DNA from: an uncultured Flavobacteriales bacterium
GTDB lineage: Bacteria > Bacteroidota > Bacteroidia > Flavobacteriales > Weeksellaceae
Direction of reading: 5' to 3'
DNA length: 39,292 bases
Assembly: GCA_937876095.1 (NCBI GenBank)
Contig: CALFIE010000049.1
Coordinates: forward strand, 1-39,292
Shown here piece after piece: positions 7,331 through 14,690 of this stretch. The translations under genes and the position numbers were made by a program. The first letter of the stretch is position 1; the number at the start of each line of letters is the position of its first letter. The notes under the pieces were generated by a model. It did no database searches, was not told the DNA's origin, and worked only from the letters and a program-made list of their open reading frames with translations.

Positions 7331-8035
7331 TCAAATCACCTTTTTCACAAACCTCAATTTGTGGGTGTGTTTTTTGGTTTCGGAGTTGTAAATTCCCGAT
7401 GAATCCAGAGAATCTATGCGAACTTTTCCGTTTGCGTGAATCACTTCATAATTATTGAGCATCATTCCGACGTGCGAAATATTTCCCGTTTCATCCTCGA
7501 AAAAAGCCAAATCTCCGGCTTCACTTTCGCCCAAAAAATCGAGAACTTCACCAATTTCGGCTTGTTTTTCGGGTGTTCTTGGTAACAAAATTCCGTGAAC
7601 TTTGTAGAGCAATTGCACAAAACCTGCGGAATCTACCCCAAAAAAACTTCTACCTCCCCACAAAAACGGAACGTTAAGGAAATTTTTGGCGGTTTCGGAA
7701 ATACTTTCGCGGATATTTTCTTTATTAATAAAATTTTCAACTAGGAAATCAACTTCAGAACCTATAGAAAGTAATGATTTTCCTTCAGGTAAATCATAGA
7801 CACCAAAAGTTTGAGTTACCAAATTTTTAGAAATTTCGGGATTTTGTTTTTTCAAAATAGATGAATTTATCCAACCTTCGGAACCATCAAAATCCATTTT
7901 TATTTTACTAAAATTATCTTCAGATTCTAAAATTTCGCAGGTTTCTCCGTATAAAAGTTGAGAAATCATCTCTGATTTTTCAGAATTTTCGGCTCTCAAA
8001 GGTGAAACCAGAATGCTACAATAGTATTTTTCCAT
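7331..8035 (-). CDS. NlpC/P60 (C40) family protein with SH3 domain, catalytic Cys replaced by Ser
   Basis: A 234-residue protein with an N-terminal bacterial SH3-like region (about 1-65, ending SEGWINSSIL) and a C-terminal NlpC/P60 domain (about 115-234), the plan of gamma-D-glutamyl-diamino acid endopeptidases that cut peptidoglycan stem peptides. The domain shows FLWGGRSFFGVDSAGFVQLL, then GDLAFFEDETGNISHVGMML with H188 and EVIHANG with H200. The family nucleophile lies in a DCSG motif; here it reads D135-S136-A137-G138, codon TCC where TGC is expected. The enzyme may be inactive, work with Ser, or the base may be an error. No signal peptide is visible, so the location is uncertain. The gene starts five bases from the left terminal repeat of the GxxExxY unit, which may supply its upstream region. 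Confidence 0.85.
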   Translation of the reverse strand: MEKYYCSILVSPLRAENSEKSEMISQLLYGETCEILESEDNFSKIKMDFDGSEGWINSSILKKQNPEISKNLVTQTFGVYDLPEGKSLLSIGSEVDFLVENFINKENIRESISETAKNFLNVPFLWGGRSFFGVDSAGFVQLLYKVHGILLPRTPEKQAEIGEVLDFLGESEAGDLAFFEDETGNISHVGMMLNNYEVIHANGKVRIDSLDSSGIYNSETKKHTHKLRFVKKVI

Positions 8036-8039
8036 AGTT

Positions 8040-8073
8040 TTTCTCTCGCTGATTTGGCTGATTTAGCAGATTT
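8040..8073. repeat. Left terminal inverted repeat of the GxxExxY unit
   Basis: Sequence begins TTTCTCTCGCTGATTTGG and continues with GCTGATTTAGCAGATTT, made of GCnGATT units. Read inward it matches the right copy at 8511-8546 read inward from the other side. It ends at the GxxExxY stop codon. Confidence 0.7.
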
Positions 8074-8480
8074 CAATCTTCAAATTTATTTACAACTCTT
8101 TTTATTGAATCTAAAATTTTATCGGTGTTGAAATTAACTAAAATTCCTAATTTTTTATTAGATAATTTTAAATAAGTCGACAATTGTTTAAAATGAACAT
8201 CTTCTAAATTTTTAACCGATTTTAATTCAACAATCACAGCGTCTTCAACCAAAATATCAATTCTGAAATTGCAATCAAAAACAATTTCATTATAAATTAC
8301 AGGTAATAGTACTTCTGATTTTACTTCTAAACCTAAATCTTGAAGTTCATAAATTAGTACTTTTTGATAAACAGACTCTAACAAACCTGGACCTAAACCA
8401 TTATAAACATTGAAAATTGCTTTTCTAATGAGGTAAGAAATTTCATTTTCTGTCATATTTTTTAAATTTTTAGTGGTCAT
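8073..8480 (-). CDS. GxxExxY family protein
   Basis: A 135-residue protein of the GxxExxY family, named for a motif seen here as GPGLLESVYQ (G-x-x-E-x-x-Y, about residues 32-41). The later part, FRIDILVEDAVIVELKSVKNL (residues about 77-97), has the D...ExK spacing of PD-(D/E)XK nuclease-like folds, then HFKQLSTYLKLSNKKLGILVNFN. The family role is not established; nuclease activity is inferred from the fold. The second ATG (MTENEIS) is an alternative start. The gene has its own TAAATTTG promoter element (8491-8498) and, with it, sits exactly between two ~35-base inverted repeats that abut the neighbouring genes. This makes it look like a compact insertion unit with no transposase. Confidence 0.85.
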   Translation of the reverse strand: MTTKNLKNMTENEISYLIRKAIFNVYNGLGPGLLESVYQKVLIYELQDLGLEVKSEVLLPVIYNEIVFDCNFRIDILVEDAVIVELKSVKNLEDVHFKQLSTYLKLSNKKLGILVNFNTDKILDSIKRVVNKFED

Positions 8481-8490
8481 TTTGATATAG

Positions 8491-8498
8491 CAAATTTA
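8491..8498 (-). promoter_or_regulatory. Promoter -7 element for the GxxExxY gene (TAAATTTG)
   Basis: TAAATTTG on the minus strand, about 11 bases before the ATG at 8480 and inside the terminal repeats, so the unit carries its own promoter. Confidence 0.45.
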
Positions 8499-8510
8499 AA
8501 GTTAATTTAA

Positions 8511-8546
8511 AAAAATCAGCCAAATCTGCTCAATCTGCGAGAAATT
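8511..8546. repeat. Right terminal inverted repeat of the GxxExxY unit
   Basis: Plus-strand sequence runs AAAAATCAGCCAAATCTG then CTCAATCTGCGAGAAATT. Its reverse complement starts TTTCTCGCAGATTGAGCAG and continues with GATTTGGCTGATTTT, close to the left copy. It ends on the stop codon of the O-methyltransferase gene. Confidence 0.7.
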
Positions 8547-9189
8547 AAATTCTACGAATCAAATGAATTCCATCTCGCAAAGGTAAAATTACATTTTCAA
8601 AATCCGCATCTTCGGTTACTAATTTATTTACCAATTTTATTTGTTCGGTTTGTTTGTTGCCATTTTCTTCGAGAACTTTACCGTACCATAAAACATTGTC
8701 GATTAATAAGATACTACCAGATTTCATTCTTGGTTTTACCAATTTCAGGTATTCTACATAATTTTCTTTATCGGCGTCTATAAATATGAAGTCAAAAAAA
8801 TCATTTGTATTTTTCAAAAAATCGATGGCGTTTTCTAGTCGAAATTCTATTTGATTTCTAAACTCGCTTTCATCAAAATATTTTTTGGGTAAATAAGACA
8901 AATCTTCATTAATGTCTAAAGTGATTAATTTACCATCTTTTCGCAAACCTTCTGCTAAACAAAGCGCAGCATAACCTGTAAAAGTTCCAATTTCTAGGAT
9001 GTTTTTAGGGTTCAGCATTTTAGAAATCAACGCCAAAAACCGACCTTGATAAACTCCTGAAATCATATGTGGTTGTGTGGTTTTCAGAAAAGTTTCTCGC
9101 CGCAATTTTCTCAAAATTTCGGGTTCGTTGGAAGTGTTATTTTCCAAATATTTGTCCATTTCAGGATGTATTTCTTCTGAATAACTCAT
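8545..9189 (-). CDS. O-methyltransferase (class I SAM-dependent)
   Basis: A 214-residue enzyme of the catechol/caffeoyl-CoA O-methyltransferase type (Methyltransf_3). SAM-binding motif I is NILEIGTFTGYAALCLAEGL; the acidic residue after it is in KLITLDINEDL; the metal-binding region is DFIFIDADKENYVEYL, followed by LLIDNVLWYGKV and the C-terminal LPLRDGIHLIRR typical of the family. It should methylate a hydroxyl of a small catechol-like molecule in the cytoplasm, substrate unknown. It is the first gene of the minus-strand run OMT - GxxExxY - NlpC/P60-like - kdtA. Its stop codon coincides with the outer edge of the right terminal repeat of the GxxExxY unit. A TAAATTTG promoter element lies about 55 bases before the ATG. 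Confidence 0.9.
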   Translation of the reverse strand: MSYSEEIHPEMDKYLENNTSNEPEILRKLRRETFLKTTQPHMISGVYQGRFLALISKMLNPKNILEIGTFTGYAALCLAEGLRKDGKLITLDINEDLSYLPKKYFDESEFRNQIEFRLENAIDFLKNTNDFFDFIFIDADKENYVEYLKLVKPRMKSGSILLIDNVLWYGKVLEENGNKQTEQIKLVNKLVTEDADFENVILPLRDGIHLIRRI

Positions 9190-9243
9190 CGTTTTAATAG
9201 AAAAAAGGTTGAGATTGAGGTTTAGCTAATAAAGTTGGTTTTA

Positions 9244-9251
9244 CAAATTTA
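9244..9251 (-). promoter_or_regulatory. Promoter -7 element for the O-methyltransferase (TAAATTTG)
   Basis: TAAATTTG on the minus strand about 55 bases upstream of the ATG at 9189. Confidence 0.4.
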
Positions 9252-9344
9252 AAGAAAATAAAATTCCCACAAATTTTACCAATCAACAGAAAAAATTCTG
9301 TGAAAATTGGCAAAATCTGTGGGAAAATAATGTAATTAATTTAC

Positions 9345-10181
9345 TTAATTTTTCACAGGAGCTACATCCATCAGTTTCATAAACTCATCTAATTTTGGCA
9401 TGATGATGATTTCGGTTCTTCGGTTTTCTGCTCTTCCAGAAACACTCATATTAGTGGTTTTTGGGTTGTATTCTCCTCTTCCTCCTGCAGTAATTCTTGC
9501 AGGATCTACAGAAAATTGTGTCTGCAAAATTTTTGCAACAGCAGTTCCACGTAGTGCTGAAAGATCCCAATTGTCTTTTGGCAAACTACTAGAATTCAAT
9601 GCAATATTATCGGTATTTCCTTCGATTAAAACAGAATATTTATCATAATCATTTATTACTTTAGCAACTTTTCCTAAGACTTCTTGTGCAGCAGGAAGTA
9701 CGTTGTAATCTCCAGATTTATAGAGCATTTTATCTGATAATGAAATCATTACAACACCTTTCAACACCTTCACATCAACATCTGCGTCTGAAACATTGTC
9801 TAGAGAACGTTTCAATTTATTAGAAAGTGCCATATTTAGACTATCATTTTTAGAATTGGTAGATATCAATCGTTTGATGTAGGAATTAGATGCATTGATT
9901 TCGCCAATCAATTTATCAATATTTGCAGAACCTTTTCCTGTATTCGACAAACAAGCATCTAGTGAAGATTTCAAAGCTGAATTTTGATCTTTCAGTAGAT
10001 TATTTTCGCTGGTCAAACCAGAATTTGCAGATTTAAGATCCTGAATTTCACGCTGTCTTTCTGCAATATTCTCTATACATTGTTTGTAATTCAGATTGAG
10101 CGCATCGTATTGTTTCTTAGAAACACAAGATGTCAAAGAAATTGCCATCACAAGAACTGTGAGGATTTTAATAATTTTCAT
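9345..10181 (-). CDS. OmpA family lipoprotein
   Basis: The 278-residue product is an envelope lipoprotein. A signal peptide ends in the lipobox LTSC (Cys19), followed by a heptad-like coiled coil (about 22-80: ENIAERQREIQDLKSANSG, TSENNLLKDQNSALKSSL) and a C-terminal OmpA/MotB peptidoglycan-binding domain (about 145-265). That domain has MLYKSGDYNVLPAAQEVLGK, VLIEGNTDN, DNWDLSALRGTAVAKIL, ITAGGRGEYNP and the conserved AENRRTEIII. It should tether the outer membrane to peptidoglycan through the coiled coil. It stands alone, divergent from tilS, and its -7 element TAATTTTG lies 26 bases before the start. Confidence 0.9.
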   Translation of the reverse strand: MKIIKILTVLVMAISLTSCVSKKQYDALNLNYKQCIENIAERQREIQDLKSANSGLTSENNLLKDQNSALKSSLDACLSNTGKGSANIDKLIGEINASNSYIKRLISTNSKNDSLNMALSNKLKRSLDNVSDADVDVKVLKGVVMISLSDKMLYKSGDYNVLPAAQEVLGKVAKVINDYDKYSVLIEGNTDNIALNSSSLPKDNWDLSALRGTAVAKILQTQFSVDPARITAGGRGEYNPKTTNMSVSGRAENRRTEIIIMPKLDEFMKLMDVAPVKN

Positions 10182-10207
10182 AAAAGAATTTTATTGGTTA
10201 ATATTTT

Positions 10208-10215
10208 CAAAATTA
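10208..10215 (-). promoter_or_regulatory. Promoter -7 element for the OmpA lipoprotein (TAATTTTG)
   Basis: TAATTTTG on the minus strand, 26 bases from the ATG at 10181, in the divergent region shared with tilS. Confidence 0.45.
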
Positions 10216-10239
10216 CAAAAAGGTTTCCTGAATAACAAT

Positions 10240-10247
10240 TATCTTTG
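10240..10247 (+). promoter_or_regulatory. Promoter -7 element for tilS (TATCTTTG)
   Basis: TATCTTTG is a full TAnnTTTG match 17 bases before the TTG start of tilS; transcription would begin only a few bases before the start codon. Confidence 0.5.
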
Positions 10248-10264
10248 TCTGAAATTTAAAATTT

Positions 10265-11188
10265 TTGCTTAATATTCACACTTTTAAAGAAAATTTAAGT
10301 CTTTTGACAACCAATTTCCTTAAGAAAAATTATCTTTTGGCAGTAAGTGGTGGTGTAGATTCTATGGTTTTGGCTTTGCTGTTTAAAATGAGTGATTTGA
10401 AATTTGAAATTGCGCATATTAATTATAAACTTCGGGGCGAAGATTCAGATTTAGACCAAAAAGTAGTGCAAGATTTTTGCAAAAAATTCGACATCAAACT
10501 GCATCTCTACGAAGTTTCTGGCAAAGACCAAAAACCACAAAATTCAATCCAAATTTGGGCAAGAAATCTGCGGTACGATTTTTTTAGAAAAATTTTGATT
10601 GATGAAAATCTGGATTATATTGTAACTGCTCATCATTTGAACGATGAGTTAGAAACTTTCTTCATCAATCTTTCGCGAGGTAGCGGAATTAAAGGTTTAA
10701 GCGGAATTCCTGCCAACGAAAACCAAATTTTACGACCATTGCTCAACTTTACTAAAGAGGAATTATATGATTTTGCCGCACAAAACAACATTGATTTCAG
10801 AGAAGATAAAAGCAATGAAAAAGATGATTATTTGCGAAACAAAATCCGGAATCAACTCACCCCAAAAATTTTAGAAATTTTCCCTAATTTTTTAGAACAA
10901 TTTAATGAAAGTTTGGCTCATCTCTCATCTGTTAATCAGTTTTATCAGGAGGAAATTGAACGAAGTTTTCAGGAAGTTTTCATCAGTGGAAACGACGATG
11001 AATTTATCATCAATAAAGAGAAACTTTTAGTTAAAAATAAAATTTTGGTAGTAGAAATCATCAGAAAATTAGGATTTACAGGAATTGAAATCGAAAAAAT
11101 TATCTCTGCAAAAAACGGAAAATTTTTCAGAAGTAGTACATACGAAATTTCGATTAAAAAGAAAGAAATTATTTGTTACAAGAAATAA
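10265..11188 (+). CDS. tilS: tRNA(Ile)-lysidine synthase
   Basis: TilS (307 residues here) ligates lysine to C34 of tRNA-Ile(CAU), changing its decoding from AUG to AUA; it is normally essential. The PP-loop ATPase motif is LLAVSGGVDSMVLALLF (about 27-43), followed by HINYKLRGEDSD, NLRYDFF, IVTAHHLNDELETFFINLSR and GIKGLSGIPA, all conserved in TilS. A shorter C-terminal part contains EDKSNEKDDYLRNKIRNQL. The start is TTG at 10265, since the first in-frame ATG falls inside the PP-loop; a promoter element 17 bases upstream supports it. The length is rather short compared with versions carrying a full C-terminal domain. Confidence 0.93.
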   Translation: MLNIHTFKENLSLLTTNFLKKNYLLAVSGGVDSMVLALLFKMSDLKFEIAHINYKLRGEDSDLDQKVVQDFCKKFDIKLHLYEVSGKDQKPQNSIQIWARNLRYDFFRKILIDENLDYIVTAHHLNDELETFFINLSRGSGIKGLSGIPANENQILRPLLNFTKEELYDFAAQNNIDFREDKSNEKDDYLRNKIRNQLTPKILEIFPNFLEQFNESLAHLSSVNQFYQEEIERSFQEVFISGNDDEFIINKEKLLVKNKILVVEIIRKLGFTGIEIEKIISAKNGKFFRSSTYEISIKKKEIICYKK

Positions 11189-11248
11189 AAATCGTTAATA
11201 ATGCGTTCAATAGCTTAAATGTTTAATCAACATTTTTTTTACTTTTTA

Positions 11249-11256
11249 TAAATTTG
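11249..11256 (+). promoter_or_regulatory. Promoter -7 element for dsbD (TAAATTTG)
   Basis: TATAAATTTGC contains a full TAnnTTTG match 27 bases before the dsbD ATG. Confidence 0.5.
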
Positions 11257-11282
11257 CTCCATTAAATTAATAATCAAAAAAC

Positions 11283-13331
11283 ATGAAAAAGTTCTTTTTC
11301 TTACTCGCTATATTTCTCTTGTCTTTCATTAATGCACAAATCAAAGATCCGGTTCATTTGAAATACGATGTTCAGAAAACCGGCGAAAATGAGTACGAAG
11401 CTGTAATTTCGGCAACACTCGACAAAAATTGGCACATTTATTCCAAAGATTTGCCAGCAGATTCGGGAATTCCGACCGAAGTGAAAGTGAGTTCCAAAGA
11501 AGGCATCGATTTAATCGGGAAATTGACGGAAGTTGGCAAAAAACACGACGAATTTTCTGAAGCTTTTGGTGCACAAATAGTTTATTATTCAGACAAAGTA
11601 CTTTTTAAGCAAAAATTTAAACTTAAAAATCCTGAAAAACCAACAACCGTAACTGCAGAAATCACGTACCAAACTTGTGATGACCGAGTTTGTTTGGCTC
11701 CAAAAACCTTGGAATTTGAGCAAAATATTAGTGGTTCTACTATCACAAAAACCGAAGAGAAACCTGCAGAATTGGTAAAAGTTACTACAAAATCGGCAGT
11801 TACTGCAATTCCTGAAACTTCTGAAACCAATGCAAACACTTCAAAAACAGAAGATAAAGGTTTGAAAATTGCAAGTATTGATGTTGAAAATCCTTTATCT
11901 GATTGTATAAAGAAAGAAAAAAAAGGAGATAATTATTGGTTATATTTATTTCTTGGTTTTTTAAGCGGCTTAACTGCTCTATTAACACCTTGTGTTTATC
12001 CTATGATTCCACTTACAGTTTCTTTTTTTATTAAAGGAAATAAATCAAAAGCAAAAGGCATAAAAGATGCTTTAACCTATGCCTTTTTTATTTTTGTGAT
12101 TTTTACAAGTTTAAGTATTCCTTTTCATATAATAGATGGAATTTCAGGAAATATTCTTAATGAAATTTCAACAAATATTTGGTTAAATTTATTTTTCTTT
12201 TCAATTTTCTTAATATTTGCTTTTAGTTTTTTTGGATATTTTGAAATTACGCTTCCAAGTTGGATTATGAATAAATCATCAAAAGCAGAAGAAGCAGGAG
12301 GAATGATTGGCATTTTCTTTATGGCTCTAACTCTTGTTTTGGTTTCTTTTTCTTGTACTGGTCCAATTTTAGGAGGATTTCTTGGTAGTTTATTAAGTTC
12401 TGCAAATAACATAGCAATGTTATTTACATTTGCACTTGCAGGTTTTGGATTAAGTTGGGGCATTGTTTTTGGTCTATTTGCATTATTTCCTCAAGTTTTG
12501 CAAAGTTTACCAAAATCTGGAGGTTGGATGAACACTGTGAAAGTAGTTCTTGGTTTTATAGAAATTGGTTTGGCTCTCAAATTTTTGTCGAAAGCAGATT
12601 TGGTTTCCAAAACTTTTTTACTCAAAAGAGAACTGTTTATTGTACTTTGGATCATCATTACCATTGCTTTGGTATTGTATTTATTCGGAAAAATCAGGTT
12701 TCCACACGATGACAAAAACGCCAAAATTTCCACTACTCGTAAAATAATTGGTGTACTCGGAATTGGATTTGTTGTTTATTTAATACAAGGTTTAATCCCA
12801 TCTGAAAGACCAAAATTACAAGCACTTTCTGGGATTTTACCACCAATAAATGTGAGTTATTTTCATGATGAAAAAGACGGCATTTTAGGAATGCATCCTG
12901 AACACGACTATTTCAAAGCGATAGAACTCGCTAAAAAAGAAAACAAACCTATTCTACTGGATTTCACAGGTTATGGTTGCGAAAATTGCAGAAAAATGGA
13001 AGAATATGTATGGAGCGAACCCGATATTTTGCCAACGCTACAAAATGAAGTCGTACTTGCATCGCTCTATGTAGATGACAAAGAAGAACTCCCTGAATCT
13101 GAACAAGTTTCGGTAGATTTAGGAAACGGACAAAAAAGAAAAATAAAAACCATAGGTGATAAATGGAGTCTTTTTCAGCAGGTGAATTTTAATAATAATT
13201 CGCAGCCGCATTATGTTTTGATAACTCCAGAAGGAAAAGTCATCAACACGCCTGTTTCTGGTTATATGCCGAAAGAAGATTTCAAAAAATTCCTGGACTG
13301 CGGAATTGATTTCTATAAAAAACAGAAGTAA
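11283..13331 (+). CDS. dsbD: Thiol:disulfide interchange protein DsbD
   Basis: A 682-residue inner-membrane electron carrier that passes reducing power from cytoplasmic thioredoxin to periplasmic thiols. In order: signal peptide (MKKFFFLLAIFLLSFINAQ), periplasmic alpha domain with the Cys pair C132/C137 in TCDDRVCLAP, a low-complexity Thr/Glu linker (about 150-205), a multi-span membrane domain with C237 in LTPCVYPMIPLTVSFF and C358 in VSFSCTGPILGG, and a C-terminal thioredoxin domain with C566-E-N-C569 in FTGYGCENCRKMEEYVW. All six redox cysteines are present, so it should be functional. A terminator follows. The DNA of the membrane domain (about 11880-12500) is more A/T-rich than the rest of the gene. 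Confidence 0.94.
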   Translation: MKKFFFLLAIFLLSFINAQIKDPVHLKYDVQKTGENEYEAVISATLDKNWHIYSKDLPADSGIPTEVKVSSKEGIDLIGKLTEVGKKHDEFSEAFGAQIVYYSDKVLFKQKFKLKNPEKPTTVTAEITYQTCDDRVCLAPKTLEFEQNISGSTITKTEEKPAELVKVTTKSAVTAIPETSETNANTSKTEDKGLKIASIDVENPLSDCIKKEKKGDNYWLYLFLGFLSGLTALLTPCVYPMIPLTVSFFIKGNKSKAKGIKDALTYAFFIFVIFTSLSIPFHIIDGISGNILNEISTNIWLNLFFFSIFLIFAFSFFGYFEITLPSWIMNKSSKAEEAGGMIGIFFMALTLVLVSFSCTGPILGGFLGSLLSSANNIAMLFTFALAGFGLSWGIVFGLFALFPQVLQSLPKSGGWMNTVKVVLGFIEIGLALKFLSKADLVSKTFLLKRELFIVLWIIITIALVLYLFGKIRFPHDDKNAKISTTRKIIGVLGIGFVVYLIQGLIPSERPKLQALSGILPPINVSYFHDEKDGILGMHPEHDYFKAIELAKKENKPILLDFTGYGCENCRKMEEYVWSEPDILPTLQNEVVLASLYVDDKEELPESEQVSVDLGNGQKRKIKTIGDKWSLFQQVNFNNNSQPHYVLITPEGKVINTPVSGYMPKEDFKKFLDCGIDFYKKQK

Positions 13332-13341
13332 AAAATTCCTC

Positions 13342-13370
13342 CGTCATTGCGAGCGAAGCGAAGCAATCTA
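13342..13370. repeat. Short GC-rich dispersed palindromic repeat
   Basis: CGTCATTGCGAGCGAAGCGA then AGCAATCT forms a small hairpin (ATTGC...GCAAT). This motif is a frequent intergenic repeat in many bacterial genomes. It sits between the dsbD stop and its terminator. Confidence 0.6.
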
Positions 13371-13388
13371 TTAGTTGTACAAAATACG

Positions 13389-13417
13389 AAGCGAAAATTA
13401 ATTTTTTCGCTTTTTTA
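13389..13417 (+). terminator. Terminator after dsbD
   Basis: Stem AAGCGAAAA / TTTTCGCTT (13389-13397 with 13404-13412) followed by a T run. Confidence 0.65.
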
Positions 13418-13551
13418 TTTTTCAATAATTAAAAAAAACTGAATTTATAATGAAAATTAAATTTTGGTATAAAATTTGTATTCTATTCTGTACTTTTTTG
13501 GTGAATTCTCATCAATTATCAATTTTTGTTTAATTTCTAAAAATCATCATT

Positions 13552-14070
13552 ATGGCCGAAATGAACACCCCCGAAAAACAAACCGGAAAAAAGATACGTC
13601 ACACCAAACTCATTCGTGTAGATATGACACCAATGGTAGATTTGGGATTTCTATTGATTACTTTTTTTATGTTTACCACCAATTTTACCAAACCTAATGT
13701 AATGGATTTTGCTTTACCCGAAATTCCAGCCGAAAATCCTAATAAAATTGATACCAAAAATTCCATCACCTTCATCATTGGGAAAAACGACCGTGTTTTC
13801 TATTACCAAGAAGAACTGAAAAACCTGAACAAAAATTCTCTGAAAGAAGTATCTTTCAGTAATTCTGGGATTGAATCTGCGATTGAAACCGCCAGAAAAA
13901 ACGCACCAAAACCAGATATTTTCACGGTAATCATAAAACCAACTGATGATGCTAATTACAAAAATTTTGTAGATATGTTAGATGAAATGAGCATCACCAA
14001 CTCCGACAAATACGGACTTTCTACACTGAAAGACGCCGAGAAAAAAGTCTACGAAGAAAAAATCAACTAG
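13552..14070 (+). CDS. exbD: ExbD/TolR family biopolymer transport protein
   Basis: The 172-residue protein has the ExbD plan: a short basic cytoplasmic N-terminus (GKKIRHTKLIRV), one membrane helix with the essential Asp in DMTPMVDLGFLLITFFMF, and a periplasmic domain (about 50-172). ExbD works with ExbB and TonB to couple the proton motive force to outer-membrane transport. No exbB or tonB is beside it, so it is a lone copy whose partners must be elsewhere. A strong terminator follows. An overlapping frame from 13476 is a shadow. Confidence 0.87.
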   Translation: MAEMNTPEKQTGKKIRHTKLIRVDMTPMVDLGFLLITFFMFTTNFTKPNVMDFALPEIPAENPNKIDTKNSITFIIGKNDRVFYYQEELKNLNKNSLKEVSFSNSGIESAIETARKNAPKPDIFTVIIKPTDDANYKNFVDMLDEMSITNSDKYGLSTLKDAEKKVYEEKIN

Positions 14071-14090
14071 TTTTCTTCTTTATGAAAATT

Positions 14091-14131
14091 ATAAAAACGC
14101 TTCCAAACAAAAATTCTGGAAGCGTTTTTAT
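14091..14131 (+). terminator. Terminator after exbD
   Basis: Perfect 15-base inverted repeat ATAAAAACGCTTCCA (14091-14105) with TGGAAGCGTTTTTAT (14117-14131). A second hairpin, AGCGTTTT / AAAACGCT, follows at 14135-14155. Confidence 0.75.
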
Positions 14132-14177
14132 ATTAGCGTTTTAGCTAAAAACGCTTTAAAAATTTGTCAAAAAAAAA

Positions 14178-14564
14178 CTATTTTACCAATTCGGCACTGA
14201 TAGTTTCGGTATTAATTCCGTTGGTAACATTGGTAATTCCAGCATTTTCCAAAGTTGTTTTTGCGATTCCAGCTCTATGTCCGCTTCTGCAAAATACAAT
14301 TATTGATTTTTTACCTTTGAATTCATTTACACGTTTTTCCACTTCATCTACAGGAATATTTACCGCACCTTTTACACTACCCGTTGCAAATTCTTCAGGA
14401 GAACGCACATCTACCAAAAAAGCCCCTTTTGTAATTTGATCTTTTACACTTACTTCTTTGGTTGCAACTGCAGAACTTGGAGTTGCAGTTTTGGGCGAAT
14501 TACACTGAATATTTAGAAACAAAAATCCCAAGACAGCGATTACAGATATTTTCATATATTGCAT
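14178..14564 (-). CDS. Rhodanese-like domain protein, probable lipoprotein
   Basis: A 128-residue single-domain rhodanese (sulfurtransferase fold). The N-terminus is a hydrophobic signal ending at Cys21 (GFLFLNIQCNSP), which may be lipidated although the lipobox is poor. The domain shows GAFLVDVRSPEEFATGSVKGA, NIPVDEVEKRV and the active-site loop VFCRSGHRAGIAK with catalytic Cys92, ending in the NVTNGI-type stretch. The probable role is periplasmic sulfur-group transfer or redox; the substrate is unknown. The fourth codon (MKISVIAVLG) could be the true start. A TAGTTTTG promoter element lies 21 bases upstream. It is convergent with exbD. Confidence 0.87.
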   Translation of the reverse strand: MQYMKISVIAVLGFLFLNIQCNSPKTATPSSAVATKEVSVKDQITKGAFLVDVRSPEEFATGSVKGAVNIPVDEVEKRVNEFKGKKSIIVFCRSGHRAGIAKTTLENAGITNVTNGINTETISAELVK

Positions 14565-14584
14565 TTATAAATTGTTGAGTGTTG

Positions 14585-14592
14585 CAAAACTA
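14585..14592 (-). promoter_or_regulatory. Promoter -7 element for the rhodanese gene (TAGTTTTG)
   Basis: TAGTTTTG on the minus strand, about 21 bases from the ATG at 14564. Confidence 0.45.
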
Positions 14593-14690
14593 ACCTATTA
14601 CCAATTCAGAATAGGTGATGTAAGTTACAAAAACTTTTTTTAGTAATGTTTATTTTCGCAACTTCAATCCAAAAATCGTCGTAAAAATTT

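Noticed and set aside
13450..13533. 27-codon frame MKIKFWYKICILFCTFLVNS... before exbD
   Set aside because: Looks like a signal peptide but is too short, has no good promoter and is in A/T-rich spacer DNA, so it may be chance.
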